A stretch of DNA of 64,000 nt from Paroceanicella profunda (GTDB lineage: Bacteria; Pseudomonadota; Alphaproteobacteria; Rhodobacterales; Rhodobacteraceae), in contig NZ_CP040818.1 of assembly GCF_005887635.2 (NCBI RefSeq), positions 2,193,501 to 2,257,500 of the forward strand, in the 5' to 3' direction. The notes below the pieces were generated by a model that made no database searches, had not been told where the DNA came from, and worked only from the letters and a program-made list of their open reading frames with translations. Made by a program: the position numbers and the translations under genes. How positions within the stretch are numbered: position 1 is the stretch's first letter; each line of letters begins with the position of its first letter. Below, in pieces: positions 24,569-36,356 of the stretch.

Positions 24569-24975
24569 CCGCCGGCCCGGCGCACAGCCTCTCCCTCAGG
24601 GTGTACTACGAGGACACCGACATGGCCGGCGTGGTCTACTACGCCAATTACCTGCGCTACCTGGAGCGGGGCCGCTCGGAGGCGGTGCGTGCCCTCGGGG
24701 TGGACCAGGTGGCGATGCGCGCGGCCGGCCTGGTCTTCGTCGTGCGCCGAGTCGAGGCGGATTACCTGCGCCCGGCGCGCTTCGACGACACGCTGACGGT
24801 GGAGACCCGATTCGGCGCGGTGAAGGGGGCGTCCCTGGTGGCGTCGCAGGTCGTTCTGCGGTCCGGGGAGGCGCTGCTGCGCGCGCGAGTCACCCTCGCC
24901 TGCATGTCGCTGGCCGGCGCACCTCAGCGGATTCCCGCCGATATGCGCAAAGCACTGGCATCGGCAGCGGCGTAA
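24565..24975 (+). CDS. ybgC: Tol-Pal-associated acyl-CoA thioesterase YbgC
   Basis: 136 aa hot-dog-fold thioesterase. The active-site signature 'YYEDTDMAGVVYYANYLRYLERGR' region includes the catalytic Asp and the Y.NY.R..E.GR pattern of the YbgC/4HBT family. First tol-linked gene, overlapping the upstream gene by 4 bp and followed by tolQ after a 136-bp promoter-like gap. Proposed to act on phospholipid-related acyl-CoA; not essential for Tol function. Confidence 0.93.
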   Translation: MTAGPAHSLSLRVYYEDTDMAGVVYYANYLRYLERGRSEAVRALGVDQVAMRAAGLVFVVRRVEADYLRPARFDDTLTVETRFGAVKGASLVASQVVLRSGEALLRARVTLACMSLAGAPQRIPADMRKALASAAA

Positions 24976-25019
24976 AGCCGCCACTCACGCGAATTTTTGC
25001 GATTTTCACACGCAGCCAC

Positions 25020-25048
25020 TTGCGAATTTGCTAGTCTGTGACAGATAG
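25020..25048 (+). promoter_or_regulatory. Candidate sigma70-type promoter for tolQ
   Basis: TTGCGA (25020-25025), 17-bp spacer, AGATAG (25043-25048), in the only AT-rich part of the ybgC-tolQ gap, 64 bp before tolQ. Fair match to consensus; not proof of a start site. Confidence 0.4.
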
Positions 25049-25111
25049 GCGCTTCAGAGACCGGGGGTCAGAACCCGGCCCGCCCTTATTGGCTGGATCG
25101 AGGCAGGACTG

Positions 25112-25813
25112 ATGGAACCGGATACCCTTGCGGCAGCGCAAACGATCGATTTTTCGCTGTTGGCGCTGTTCTTGCGCGCCACCCTGACGGTGAAGATCGT
25201 CATGGTTCTGCTCATCCTTGCGTCCGTCTGGTCCTGGGCGATCATCATCGAGAAATCCATCCGCTACCGGCGCGTGCGCCGCGAGGATGACACGTTCGAG
25301 GATGCCTTCTGGTCCGGCCAGCCGCTGGAGGACCTGTTCGACCGGCTGGGCGCCAAGCCGCGCACCGCGATCGAGCGCATCTTCTCCGCCGGCATGAGCG
25401 AATGGCGCCGGTCCTACCGCAAGGGCGTGCTGCTGCCCGGCTCCCAGCGCCGCATCGAGCGCTCGATGGACGTGACCATTGCGCGTGAGGGCGAGGGCAT
25501 CAACCGCGGGCTGGGCGTGCTGGCCACCGTGGGATCGATCTCGCCCTTCGTGGGCCTGTTCGGCACGGTCTGGGGCATCAAGAACGCCTTCGAGGACATC
25601 GCGATGCAGCAGAGCACCAACCTCGCCGTCGTGGCGCCCGGCATCGCCGAGGCGCTGGTGGCGACGGCGCTCGGGCTCGTCGCGGCCATCCCGGCGGTGA
25701 TCTTCTACAACAAGCTCTCCGGCGATGCGGACCACATCACGGCGAACTACGAGAATTTCGCGGACGAATTCTCCACCATCCTGTCGCGTCAGATCGAGCG
25801 GAGTGCCGAATAA
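25112..25813 (+). CDS. tolQ: Tol-Pal motor protein TolQ
   Basis: 233 aa inner-membrane protein with three helices (about 20-45, 137-160, 170-195), homologous to ExbB/MotA. Motifs: 'GLGVLATVGSISPFVGLFGTVWGI' (second helix) and 'APGIAEALVATALGLVAAIPAV' (third helix). With TolR it forms the proton-driven motor that energises TolA for outer-membrane constriction. TolR follows directly after the stop codon. Confidence 0.97.
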   Translation: MEPDTLAAAQTIDFSLLALFLRATLTVKIVMVLLILASVWSWAIIIEKSIRYRRVRREDDTFEDAFWSGQPLEDLFDRLGAKPRTAIERIFSAGMSEWRRSYRKGVLLPGSQRRIERSMDVTIAREGEGINRGLGVLATVGSISPFVGLFGTVWGIKNAFEDIAMQQSTNLAVVAPGIAEALVATALGLVAAIPAVIFYNKLSGDADHITANYENFADEFSTILSRQIERSAE

Positions 25814-26278
25814 ATGGGCGCGGGTGTCATGAAACGCGGTGGCGGACGGCGCGGGCGCGGAGGCGGCCGCCGCCAGATGTCGGACATCAACGTCACGCCC
25901 TTCGTGGACGTGATGCTGGTGCTGCTGATCATCTTCATGGTCGCGGCGCCGCTGCTGACCGTGGGCGTGCCGGTGGAGCTGCCGAAGACGGCCGCCGCGG
26001 CCCTGCCGACGGAGAAGGAGGAGCCGCTGACCATCTCGCTCACCGCCGATGGCCGGGTGATGCTGCAGAAGGAGGAGATCGTCCTGTCCGACCTCATCCC
26101 CAAGCTGCGCGCCATCGCCGCCGAGCGCGAGGACGACAAGGTGTTCCTGCGGGCCGACGGCGCGGTGTCCTACAAGACCGTGGCCGAGGTCATGGGCGCG
26201 CTGAATGCCGGGGGCTTCAACCGGATCGGTCTCGTCACCGACCCGGGCGGCCCCACGCTTGACGGCCAGGGCAACTGA
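25814..26278 (+). CDS. tolR: Tol-Pal motor protein TolR
   Basis: 154 aa. A basic, Gly/Arg-rich cytoplasmic tail, then one membrane helix 'VTPFVDVMLVLLIIFMVAAPLL' whose Asp (in PFVDVMLVLLIIF) is the proton-carrying residue, and a periplasmic domain of about 100 residues. The ATG follows the tolQ TAA with no gap. Length is typical. Confidence 0.97.
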   Translation: MGAGVMKRGGGRRGRGGGRRQMSDINVTPFVDVMLVLLIIFMVAAPLLTVGVPVELPKTAAAALPTEKEEPLTISLTADGRVMLQKEEIVLSDLIPKLRAIAAEREDDKVFLRADGAVSYKTVAEVMGALNAGGFNRIGLVTDPGGPTLDGQGN

Positions 26279-26309
26279 GGCGCGAGGAGGCGCGGAGGGC
26301 CGACACATC

Positions 26310-27536
26310 ATGCGTATGCGCAGAGGGATCATCATCTCGGGCAGTGTTCACCTCGCCCTGATCCTGGCTGTCCTGCTCCGTCTCGACCTGTTCAAGGCCG
26401 ACGAGGCGCAGGCCATCCAGATCGCCGAGGTCGACCTGATGACCGGGGCCGAATTCGATGCCGCCGTGTCCACCGCTCCGGACGCGCCGCGCGAAGAGCT
26501 TTCCGAGATCACCCCGCCCGAGCAGGGCGGCTCCGACATCACCGCCCCCACCGACACCGAGGCCCCCAGCCCGCGTGCCGCGGACACGCCCGAGATGGCC
26601 GAGCCCGAGCCGGCGCCGGACGTCTCCGGCCTGCGCCAGGAGAGCCCGACCCCGGTGATGCCGCAGGCCCCCGCCAGCCCCTCCGTCGCCGAGACGGACA
26701 CGGGGGACGAGGGCGTGTCGCTGGTGCGCCCGGATGCCGTGGGCCGGCAGAACCCGGAGACGGAGAACCGCAAGCCCGCCTCCACCACGCTCGACAAGCC
26801 GACGCCGCCGGCGCCCGCGCCGCGCATCGCCTCGCGCCCCGCGCCCAAGCCGCCGGAGGAGGCGAAGACCGCCGACGTGGCCTCCGAGGAGGTGGTGAAG
26901 TCCGAGGAGGCCGAGAAGCCGGCCGAGGAGAAGCCCGCGGAGGCCCCGAAGGAGGCCGCCAGCGAGATCGTGCCCGAGCAGGCCGAGGCCCCGGTGCCCG
27001 AGGCCGTGGCCCCGCTCACCGCGCAGCGCCCGCGCGGCCGGCCGGACACGGTCGTCGCCGCCGCGACGCCGCAGGAGGAGCCGAAGCAGCCCGAGGCCCC
27101 GGCCACGCCCGCCGCCAAGCCCCAGCCGCAGAAGCCCGCCGGCGCGGCCCCCGCGAAACCGGCGCAGACGGCGTCCACGCCGAAGCCGACCACGTCGAAC
27201 GCCGCCGCCCTGGGCCCGCCGCTCACCGCGCGGGAGAAGGACGGCATCGGCCTCGCGGTGAAGAAGAACTGGAACATGGGGCCGATCCAGGGCCTTGCGG
27301 ATTTCAAGGAACTGGTGATCACCGTGCAGTTCGAGCTGGACCGCACGGGTGAGGTGGTCGGCAAGACGGTGACGCCGGTGACGCCGGCCTCTCCCAGCGG
27401 CTCCTACGCGCTCGCCTTCCGGCAGGCGCGGATCGCGGTGCTGAAGTCGGCGCCGTTCAAGATGCCGGCGGAGAAGTACGGCCAGTGGAAGACCGTGCAG
27501 ATCACGTTCAACCCCAGCAAAGGGATCGGATACTGA
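26310..27536 (+). CDS. tolA: Cell envelope integrity protein TolA
   Basis: 408 aa from the ATG at 26310 (ATG 26316 also possible). One N-terminal helix ('[18 protein letters not shown]') anchors it to TolQR. Residues about 60-310 are a Pro/Ala/Glu/Lys-rich periplasm-spanning region. The C-terminal about 90 residues form the TonB/TolA-like domain ('[13 protein letters not shown]', '[14 protein letters not shown]', '[14 protein letters not shown]') that contacts Pal and TolB. The stop codon overlaps the tolB ATG. Confidence 0.93.
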   Translation: MRMRRGIIISGSVHLALILAVLLRLDLFKADEAQAIQIAEVDLMTGAEFDAAVSTAPDAPREELSEITPPEQGGSDITAPTDTEAPSPRAADTPEMAEPEPAPDVSGLRQESPTPVMPQAPASPSVAETDTGDEGVSLVRPDAVGRQNPETENRKPASTTLDKPTPPAPAPRIASRPAPKPPEEAKTADVASEEVVKSEEAEKPAEEKPAEAPKEAASEIVPEQAEAPVPEAVAPLTAQRPRGRPDTVVAAATPQEEPKQPEAPATPAAKPQPQKPAGAAPAKPAQTASTPKPTTSNAAALGPPLTAREKDGIGLAVKKNWNMGPIQGLADFKELVITVQFELDRTGEVVGKTVTPVTPASPSGSYALAFRQARIAVLKSAPFKMPAEKYGQWKTVQITFNPSKGIGY

Positions 27537-28876
27537 TGGCGAGGAAATTTGTAGTCGCATGGCTCCTGGCAGCAGTGACCGGGGCAGGCGTGCTGGCCTC
27601 CGTCAGCGGGGTGCAGGCACAGGAATCGAAACCGCTGGTCATCACGATCGACGAGGGTGTGGTCGAGCCGATGCCGTTCGCGGCGCCGGTCTTCATCGCC
27701 GAGGATGCCGGCGCGGCCGAGTTCGCCGCCCAGCTCACCGACGTGATGACCAATGACCTGGTGGGCACGGCGCTGTTCCGGCTGATCAACCGGTCCGCCT
27801 ACATCTCCAGCCCGGCCAGCTTCGAGGCCACCCCGGAGTTCGCGGACTGGCGGGCGATCAACGCGCAGGCGCTGGTCACCGGCGCCGTCTCGACCAGCGG
27901 CAACCAGATCACCCTGCGCTTCCGGCTGTGGGACGTCTACGCCGGCCAGCCGGTGGGCCAGGGCCTGCAGCTTGTCGGAGACCGCGACAACTGGCGCCGC
28001 CTCGCGCACAAGGTGGCGGACCAGGTCTATTCCCGCATCACCGGCGAGGACCCCTATTTCGACAGCCGCGTGGTGTTCGTGGCCGAGAGCGGCCCGAAGA
28101 ACGCCCGCGTGAAGCGCCTCGCCATCATGGACCAGGACGGCGCGAACCTGCGCTACCTCACCGACGGCAGCTCCATGGTGCTCACCCCGCGCTTCAACCC
28201 GTCGAGCCAGGAAGTCATCTACATGAGCTACCAGACGGGCGAGCCCCGTGTGTTCCTCATGAACGTGGACACGCTGCAGCGCGAGGAGCTGGAGCGCCAG
28301 CCGGGCATGACCTTCGCGCCGCGCTTCTCGCCGGACGGCAGTTCGGTGGTGATGTCACTGTCGCGCGGGGGCAACACTGACATTTATTCGGTGCCGCTCG
28401 GCTCGCGCCAGCTCATCCAGCTCACGAACAGCCCGGCCATCGACACGGCGCCGAGCTACTCTCCCGACGGCAGCCAGATCGTGTTCGAAAGCGACCGGGG
28501 CGGCAAGCAGCAGCTCTACGTGATGTCGGCCTCCGGAGGCGGCGCACGCCGCATTTCCTTCGGAAGCGGCTCCTACGCGACCCCGGTCTGGTCGCCCCGC
28601 GGCGATCTGATCGCTTTCACCAAGCAACAGGGCGGCCGCTTCTATATCGGCGTGATGCGCACCGACGGATCGGACGAGAAACTGCTGACCGCGTCCTTCC
28701 TCGATGAAGGCCCGACGTGGTCACCGAACGGACGCGTGCTAATGTTCTTCCGGGAGAGCCCCGGCCCGAACGGCGCCCCGGCCCTCAGGAGCGTCGACGT
28801 GACCGGCCGCAACGAACGGCGGGTGCCGCTGAACCAGCCGGCATCGGACCCGGCCTGGTCGCCGCTCCTGAAATGA
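27536..28876 (+). CDS. tolB: Tol-Pal periplasmic protein TolB
   Basis: 446 aa. Sec signal peptide ('[23 protein letters not shown]'), an N-terminal domain (about 40-165) and a six-bladed beta-propeller with repeated 'P.FSPDGS', '[19 protein letters not shown]', '[13 protein letters not shown]', '[15 protein letters not shown]' units. Binds Pal and relays TolA. Starts inside the tolA stop (ATGA). Confidence 0.97.
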   Translation: MARKFVVAWLLAAVTGAGVLASVSGVQAQESKPLVITIDEGVVEPMPFAAPVFIAEDAGAAEFAAQLTDVMTNDLVGTALFRLINRSAYISSPASFEATPEFADWRAINAQALVTGAVSTSGNQITLRFRLWDVYAGQPVGQGLQLVGDRDNWRRLAHKVADQVYSRITGEDPYFDSRVVFVAESGPKNARVKRLAIMDQDGANLRYLTDGSSMVLTPRFNPSSQEVIYMSYQTGEPRVFLMNVDTLQREELERQPGMTFAPRFSPDGSSVVMSLSRGGNTDIYSVPLGSRQLIQLTNSPAIDTAPSYSPDGSQIVFESDRGGKQQLYVMSASGGGARRISFGSGSYATPVWSPRGDLIAFTKQQGGRFYIGVMRTDGSDEKLLTASFLDEGPTWSPNGRVLMFFRESPGPNGAPALRSVDVTGRNERRVPLNQPASDPAWSPLLK

Positions 28877-28883
28877 GTTTTGT

Positions 28884-28951
28884 CCGCCGGCTGTGAGAGA
28901 CCGGCGGCAGAAAAACCGAAGACCACCCAGTCCGGGGGAGAGAACCCCCGG
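28884..28951 (+). promoter_or_regulatory. Two perfect stem-loops between tolB and pal
   Basis: First: CCGCCGG (28884-28890) - 10-nt loop - CCGGCGG (28901-28907). Second: CCGGGGG (28932-28938) - AGAGAA - CCCCCGG (28945-28951). They fill the 97-bp tolB-pal gap. Plausible roles are protecting the upstream mRNA end, partial termination, or marking a processing point that lets the abundant lipoprotein Pal be made in excess of TolB. Confidence 0.6.
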
Positions 28952-28973
28952 CGTGAAACCGGAGATACCATCC

Positions 28974-29462
28974 ATGACTTTCCTCAAGTTCGGCTTCGTG
29001 GCGCTGACCGCCCTCACGCTCGCTGCCTGCTCGGATTCCGACGAGGACATGACGGCACAGCCGTATGACCCGAATGCGAGCAGCATCTCGGAGAGCTCGC
29101 TGCAGTACTTCAACACCGTCGTCGGTGACCGGGTGCTGTTCGCGACCGACAGCTCCTCCGTCGACAGCTACGCGCAGGAGACGCTGACCCGTCAGGCCGA
29201 GTGGCTCAACCAGAACCCGAGCGTGACCGCGACCATCGAAGGCCATGCCGACGAGCGCGGCACCCGCGAGTACAACCTCGCGCTCGGTGCCCGCCGCGCC
29301 AACGCCGCCTACAACTTCCTGGTGAGCCGTGGCGTGTCCGCCAGCCGCCTGCGCACCGTGTCCTACGGCAAGGAGCGCCCGGAGGCCACCTGCTCGAACG
29401 AAAGCTGCTGGTCGCAGAACCGCCGCGCGGTTACTGTCATCGCCGGCGCGCCGATGAGCTGA
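28974..29462 (+). CDS. pal: Peptidoglycan-associated lipoprotein Pal
   Basis: 162 aa. Lipoprotein signal with lipobox 'LTLAAC' (Cys about residue 19), then a short linker and an OmpA-like peptidoglycan-binding domain ('VLFATDSSSVD', 'IEGHADERGTREYNLALGARRA', 'SYGKERPEAT', 'NRRAVTV'), with the Asp and Arg that bind diaminopimelate. Outer-membrane lipoprotein, partner of TolA/TolB. Confidence 0.97.
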   Translation: MTFLKFGFVALTALTLAACSDSDEDMTAQPYDPNASSISESSLQYFNTVVGDRVLFATDSSSVDSYAQETLTRQAEWLNQNPSVTATIEGHADERGTREYNLALGARRANAAYNFLVSRGVSASRLRTVSYGKERPEATCSNESCWSQNRRAVTVIAGAPMS

Positions 29463-29533
29463 GCATCACGCTCCTGACCACATCCGGGCCGCAGTCGCGG
29501 CCCGGAACCTGCCGGAACCCGAGGGGAGGGCCC

Positions 29534-30397
29534 ATGCGCATCCGTCTGACTGCACTTGTCATTTCGCTCGTCCTGCCGGTCTGCGGCATGGCCCAGACGG
29601 CACCCAGCGCGCAAAGCCTCGAGGACATCCGCCAGAACCTGCAGGCCATCGATTCCGAGGTCGCGCAGCTGCGCACCCAGCTTCTGGCCACCGGGAACCA
29701 GCTTCCCGCCACGGCGGGCAACCCGCTGCAGCGGCTCGATGCGCTGGAGCACAACACCCGCCTGCTCACCGGCCGGGTGGAGCAGCTCCAGAACGACATC
29801 CGCCGCATGGCGGACGACGCCGGCCGCCGCTATTCCGACGTGGATTTCCGCCTCACCGAGATCGAGGGCGGAGACACCGCGCTGCTGGGCAATCCCGTGG
29901 CGCTCGGCGGCGGCGTGACCGATGGCACCGCCGGGTCGGGCGGGGGCACCGGCTTCGGCGGCCCGATGACCGCGGGGCAGAGCGACACGCCGAACGTGGC
30001 CGTCGCCATCTCCGAGCAGAATTCCTATGACGCGGCCGATGCAGCGCTCGAGGCCGGGCGCTACGAGGAGGCCGCCGCCGGCTTCCGCGCCTTCCTCGGC
30101 GAATATCCCGACAGCCCGCTGGCCAATGACGCGACCTTCGAGCTGGCCCAGGCCAATCTCGCCACCGGCGCCTTCCGCGACGCGGCCAAGGGATATCTGA
30201 AAGCCTTCAACGCCGAACCGAACGGGCCGAACGCCCCGGAGGCCCTCTACGGCGTGGGCATCTCGCTGCAGTATCTGGGCCAGATGCCGGAAGCCTGCCT
30301 CACCTATGACGAGGTGGAGCGCCGCTTCCCCGCCATGGAGCCGGACCTGGCCGACAAGCTGGAGCAGGGGCGCGACGGCGCCAGCTGCCAGCGCTAG
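29534..30397 (+). CDS. cpoB: Cell division coordinator CpoB (YbgF)
   Basis: 287 aa. Signal peptide ('LTALVISLVLPVCGMAQ'), an N-terminal coiled coil (about 28-95, rich in Leu/Gln heptads) for trimerisation, a Gly/Thr-rich linker, and C-terminal TPR repeats (about 165-285: 'YDAADAALEAGRYEEAAAGFRAFL...'). Periplasmic; coordinates peptidoglycan synthesis with Tol-Pal constriction. Last tol gene; tilS starts 4 bp after the stop. Confidence 0.93.
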   Translation: MRIRLTALVISLVLPVCGMAQTAPSAQSLEDIRQNLQAIDSEVAQLRTQLLATGNQLPATAGNPLQRLDALEHNTRLLTGRVEQLQNDIRRMADDAGRRYSDVDFRLTEIEGGDTALLGNPVALGGGVTDGTAGSGGGTGFGGPMTAGQSDTPNVAVAISEQNSYDAADAALEAGRYEEAAAGFRAFLGEYPDSPLANDATFELAQANLATGAFRDAAKGYLKAFNAEPNGPNAPEALYGVGISLQYLGQMPEACLTYDEVERRFPAMEPDLADKLEQGRDGASCQR

Positions 30398-30401
30398 CCG
30401 G

Positions 30402-31688
30402 GTGACGTTCGACGCGGCCGCCTCCGCCGCCGCCGCGGCGCTGGCTGCCGGGTTCTCCGGCGTGCCGGGCGAGATCTGTCTCGCTGTCTCGGGCGGGGGC
30501 GATTCGCTCGCCCTTCTCGCCCTTGCCGCGGACTGGGCCGCCGCCACCGGCCATCCCCTCAGTGTCGCCACCGTGGACCACCGGCTGCGCGCGGAAGCCG
30601 CGGCGGAAGCCGCCGCCGTGGCCGCGCGCTGCGCCGCACTGGACCTGCCGCACGCCACGCTGGCCTGGGACGGGGGGCCGGGGGCGGGGAACCTCTCCCA
30701 GGCCGCGCGGGACGCCCGCCGCGCCCTGCTCTCGGGCCATGCGGCGGCGCGCGGGGCCGCGGCCGTGGCGCTGGCCCATACCGCCGATGACCAGGCCGAG
30801 ACCTTCCTGATGCGCCTTGCGCGCGGCTCCGGCGTCGGCGGCCTCGCCGGCATGGCGGCGCGCTCGGAGGTGGGCGGCGTGCTCTGGCTCCGCCCGCTGC
30901 TGGGCATCCGCCGCGACACGCTGCGTGACGTGCTCCGGGCGCGCGGCTGGGGCTGGGCGGAGGACCCCTCCAACCTCGACGCGCGCTTTGACCGGGTGAA
31001 GGCCCGCCGCGCGCTCGACACCCTGGCCCCGCTCGGCCTCGACGTGCCCCGTCTGGTGGCCACGGCCAGCCGCATGGCCGAGGCCCGCGACGCCCTCGAC
31101 CACGCCGGCCAGGCCCTTGCCGCCGCAGCACTTTCCTGGAGCGCGGAGGGCGAGGCCTGCCTGCGGCCCGCCCCCCTGCGCGCCGCCCCGCGCAGCGTGC
31201 GCCTGCAACTGCTCGCGGACCTGCTCACCGCGGTGTCCGGCCGGCGCCATCCGCCGCGGCGCGCGGCGCTGGAACGTGCGGCGGAGGCGATGCTGGGCGC
31301 GGAGGCCCCGGCGGGAAGCCTGCACGGCTGCCTCTGGCGCCGGCGCGGGGAGGGGCTCGTGCTGCGGCGGGAGCCCCGCGCCTGCCCGCCGCCCGTGCCC
31401 GCGCGGCGCGATCAGCTCTGGGACGGCCGCTGGCGGGTGCGCTGTTCCGCCCCGGTGCCGGAGGGGCTCAGCCTCGCCGCCCTCGGGCCTGCCGGGCTCG
31501 CCGTCACCGGGCGCCCGCCCGGCGGGGTGGCGGCGGAGACCTTGCACGCAACCCCCGCGATCTGGCACAATGACAGCCTGATCGCCGCTCCGGCCTGCGG
31601 ATACCCGGCCGACGGACGCGCCGCCGCATGGTCGGCAGAATGGACGATCGAAGATGCAAGACGACGCAGGGTGTTAACCTGTCGTTGA
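30402..31688 (+). CDS. tilS: tRNA(Ile)-lysidine synthase TilS
   Basis: 428 aa from the GTG at 30402. PP-loop 'LAVSGGGDSLALLALA', followed by 'VDHRLRAEAAAEA' and 'AHTADDQAETFLMRLARGSG', the signature segments of TilS. It joins lysine to C34 of the CAU-anticodon tRNA-Ile so that it reads AUA. The C-terminal domain is poorly conserved, as usual. Follows cpoB by 4 bp and precedes ftsH, an order seen widely in alphaproteobacteria. Confidence 0.93.
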   Translation: MTFDAAASAAAAALAAGFSGVPGEICLAVSGGGDSLALLALAADWAAATGHPLSVATVDHRLRAEAAAEAAAVAARCAALDLPHATLAWDGGPGAGNLSQAARDARRALLSGHAAARGAAAVALAHTADDQAETFLMRLARGSGVGGLAGMAARSEVGGVLWLRPLLGIRRDTLRDVLRARGWGWAEDPSNLDARFDRVKARRALDTLAPLGLDVPRLVATASRMAEARDALDHAGQALAAAALSWSAEGEACLRPAPLRAAPRSVRLQLLADLLTAVSGRRHPPRRAALERAAEAMLGAEAPAGSLHGCLWRRRGEGLVLRREPRACPPPVPARRDQLWDGRWRVRCSAPVPEGLSLAALGPAGLAVTGRPPGGVAAETLHATPAIWHNDSLIAAPACGYPADGRAAAWSAEWTIEDARRRRVLTCR

Positions 31689-31712
31689 ATCCGCCCGTGC
31701 AGAGCTTATGTT
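31685..31712 (+). promoter_or_regulatory. Candidate sigma70-type promoter for ftsH
   Basis: TTGAAT (31685-31690), 16-bp spacer, TATGTT (31707-31712), overlapping the tilS stop codon and 60 bp before the ftsH start. A good match to consensus, suggesting that ftsH can be transcribed apart from the tol genes. Confidence 0.5.
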
Positions 31713-31771
31713 AGGCACCAACGCGCCGGCCCTTCGGGGACCGGCGGAAACCCGTTCCTCTGGAGGACGCC

Positions 31772-33685
<1,914 letters not shown>

Positions 33686-33693
33686 GCCGGGAC

Positions 33694-34485
33694 ATGGCAG
33701 GGGCGCAATCACAGGTCTGGAATCCGGCGGAGTATGCAAGGTTCACCGATCTGAGACTGCGCCCCGCCCTCGACCTGCTCGCCCGTGTGCCCGAGGGCCT
33801 GCCGCCGGGCGACGTGGTGGATCTGGGATGCGGCGCCGGCGCTGTCGGCCCCGCGCTGCGCAGCCGCTTCCCGCAGCGCAGGCTCCTCGGCCTCGACCTC
33901 TCTCCCGACATGCTCGAACAGGCCGGCGCGACCGGGGCTTACGACCGGCTCTCGCAGGCCGACATCGCGCGATGGCAGCCGGAAGCTCCGCCGGCACTGG
34001 TGTTTTCCAACGCCGCGCTGCACTGGGTGCCGGAGCACCGCGCCGTGATGCGCGGCATCGCGGAGCACCTCGCCCCCGGCGCGGCACTGGCGGTGCAGAT
34101 GCCCGATCAGACCGGCGCGCCCTCGCACGCGCTGCTGCGCAGCGTCTCGGCCCGGATGTTCCCCGACCTGTTCGACTGGGAGGAGTGGCGCCCTCCCGTG
34201 GCGCCGGTGGCGGAGTACCACGCCGCGCTGAGCGGTTTCGGACAGGTCGACATCTGGGAAACCCGGTACCTGCAGCGGCTGGCGCCAGTGCCCGAAGGCC
34301 ATCCGGTGCGGCATTTCACCGGCTCCACTGCGGCCCTGCCGGTGCTCGGCAAGCTCGATCCGGCGGGACGGACCGCGTTCCTCGCCGCCTATGACGCCGC
34401 TCTCCGCGCGCCGTATCCGCCGGATGCGCAGGGCGGCGTGCTGTTTCCCTTCTCGCGCATGTTCATCGTGCTCACCCGGCGCTGA
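33694..34485 (+). CDS. tam: Trans-aconitate 2-methyltransferase-like methyltransferase
   Basis: 263 aa SAM-dependent methyltransferase. SAM site '[20 protein letters not shown]', acidic '[13 protein letters not shown]', and '[14 protein letters not shown]' with the '[15 protein letters not shown]' segment specific to Tam-like proteins. Starts 8 bp after ftsH. Tam methylates trans-aconitate, a toxic by-product of aconitase; exact substrate here is inferred from similarity. Confidence 0.82.
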   Translation: MAGAQSQVWNPAEYARFTDLRLRPALDLLARVPEGLPPGDVVDLGCGAGAVGPALRSRFPQRRLLGLDLSPDMLEQAGATGAYDRLSQADIARWQPEAPPALVFSNAALHWVPEHRAVMRGIAEHLAPGAALAVQMPDQTGAPSHALLRSVSARMFPDLFDWEEWRPPVAPVAEYHAALSGFGQVDIWETRYLQRLAPVPEGHPVRHFTGSTAALPVLGKLDPAGRTAFLAAYDAALRAPYPPDAQGGVLFPFSRMFIVLTRR

Positions 34486-34604
34486 GCCGCTTCCACCGCG
34501 CGTCAGAAGGCGCTTGCGGGAGAAAGTTTCCGATGCGAAACAGGCTGCGCCGGCGTCCCCCCGTGCGCCGCAGTCCGACCCGGTGTGAGCAGGAGACAGC
34601 CCTC

Positions 34605-36281
34605 ATGGCCCCGAAAACCGATATCGAGATCGCCCGCGACGCGCAGAAACTCCCCATCGGCGAGGTGGCGGCGACGCTCGGCATCCCCTGGGAGGACCTG
34701 ATCCCCTACGGCCACGACAAGGCGAAGCTGTCCGCGGACTACATCGCCGGGCTGAAGGACCGCCCGCGCGGCAAGCTCATCCTGGTGACGGCGGTGAACC
34801 CGACCCCGGCCGGCGAGGGCAAGACCACCACCACCGTGGGCCTCGGCGACGGGCTGCGCGCGATCGGCAAGAAGGCGACGGTGTGCATCCGCGAGGCCTC
34901 GCTCGGGCCCTGCTTCGGCCTGAAGGGCGGCGCGGCGGGCGGCGGCCACGCGCAGGTGGTGCCGATGGAGGAGATGAACCTGCATTTCACCGGCGATTTC
35001 CACGCCATCACCTCAGCCCACAATCTGCTCGCCGCGATGATCGACAACCACATCCACTGGGACAACGCGCTGGACATCGACCCGCGCCGCGTCACCTGGC
35101 GCCGGGTGATGGACATGAACGACCGCGCGCTGCGCCAGGTCGTCACCAGCCTCGGCGGCCCGGCCAACGGCACCCCGCGCGAGAGCGGCTTCGACATCAC
35201 CGTGGCCTCGGAGGTGATGGCGATCCTGTGTCTCGCCACCGACCTCGCGGACCTGCAGCGCCGGCTCGGCGACATCATCATCGGCTACCGGCGTGACCGC
35301 ACCCCGGTTCACGCCCGCGACCTGCAGGCCGACGGCGCGATGACCGTGCTCCTGCAGCAGGCGATGCAGCCCAACCTGGTGCAGACGCTGGAGAACACCC
35401 CGGCCTTCGTGCATGGCGGCCCCTTCGCGAACATCGCGCATGGCTGCAACTCGGTCATCGCCACGGACACGGCGCTGCGCCTGTCCGATTACGTGGTGAC
35501 GGAGGCCGGCTTCGGCGCCGATCTCGGGGCCGAGAAGTTCATGAACATCAAGTGCCGCAAGGCGGGGCTGGCGCCGGATGCGGTGGTCATCGTCGCCACG
35601 GTCCGGGCGCTGAAGATGAACGGCGGCGTGGCGAAGGCGGACCTGGGCGGCGAGAACGTCGCGGCCGTGACATCGGGCTGCGCGAACCTGGCCCGGCACA
35701 TCGAGAACGTGAAGAAATTCGGCGTGCCGGTGATCGTGGGCATCAACCATTTCGTCACCGATACGGAGGCCGAGCTTTCCGCCGTGCAGGCCTTCTGCCG
35801 CCAGTTCGGGGTGGAGGCCGTGGTGAACCATCATTGGGCGCGGGGCTCTGCCGGCATCACCGGCATGGCGGAGAAGGTGGTGGCGTTGGCCGAGGGCGGC
35901 GCACGCAACTTCAGCCCGATCTACCCCGACGACATGTCGCTGTTCGACAAGATGGACACCGTCGCGCGCGAGATCTACCGCGCCGACGGCGTGGTGGCCG
36001 ATGAGCGCGTGCGCGCCCAGCTCCGCGCGTGGGAGGAGGCCGGGCATCGCAGCCTGCCGGTCTGCATGGCCAAGACCCCCTATTCCTTCACCGCCGACCC
36101 CACCCGTGGCGGCGCGCCCACCGGCTTCACCATCCCGGTGCGCGAGGTGCGGCTTTCGGCCGGGGCGGGCTTTGTGGTGGCCATCTGCGGGGACATCATG
36201 ACCATGCCGGGCCTGCCGCGCCAGCCCGCCGCCGAGCGCATCCGGTTGGACGCGGACGGCAATATCGAGGGGCTGTTCTGA
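34605..36281 (+). CDS. fhs: Formate-tetrahydrofolate ligase
   Basis: 558 aa from the ATG at 34605, with AGGAGA upstream. Makes 10-formyl-THF from formate, ATP and THF. P-loop-like '[18 protein letters not shown]', '[22 protein letters not shown]', '[16 protein letters not shown]'-like region (here GGPANG) and C-terminal '[18 protein letters not shown]' are characteristic. folD follows, so the pair supplies one-carbon units. The 119-bp leader has small hairpins but no recognised riboswitch. Confidence 0.97.
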   Translation: MAPKTDIEIARDAQKLPIGEVAATLGIPWEDLIPYGHDKAKLSADYIAGLKDRPRGKLILVTAVNPTPAGEGKTTTTVGLGDGLRAIGKKATVCIREASLGPCFGLKGGAAGGGHAQVVPMEEMNLHFTGDFHAITSAHNLLAAMIDNHIHWDNALDIDPRRVTWRRVMDMNDRALRQVVTSLGGPANGTPRESGFDITVASEVMAILCLATDLADLQRRLGDIIIGYRRDRTPVHARDLQADGAMTVLLQQAMQPNLVQTLENTPAFVHGGPFANIAHGCNSVIATDTALRLSDYVVTEAGFGADLGAEKFMNIKCRKAGLAPDAVVIVATVRALKMNGGVAKADLGGENVAAVTSGCANLARHIENVKKFGVPVIVGINHFVTDTEAELSAVQAFCRQFGVEAVVNHHWARGSAGITGMAEKVVALAEGGARNFSPIYPDDMSLFDKMDTVAREIYRADGVVADERVRAQLRAWEEAGHRSLPVCMAKTPYSFTADPTRGGAPTGFTIPVREVRLSAGAGFVVAICGDIMTMPGLPRQPAAERIRLDADGNIEGLF

Positions 36282-36356
36282 GCCCGCCAACCCTCCTATA
36301 ACCCGGTCACGGCCCGCCGTCCGCGCGCGGGCCGTTGCCTGTGACAGGAGGATGTG

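Noticed and set aside
34486..34604. Folate-related or ZTP riboswitch before fhs
   Set aside because: I looked for the conserved ZTP core blocks and did not find them; only small hairpins are present.
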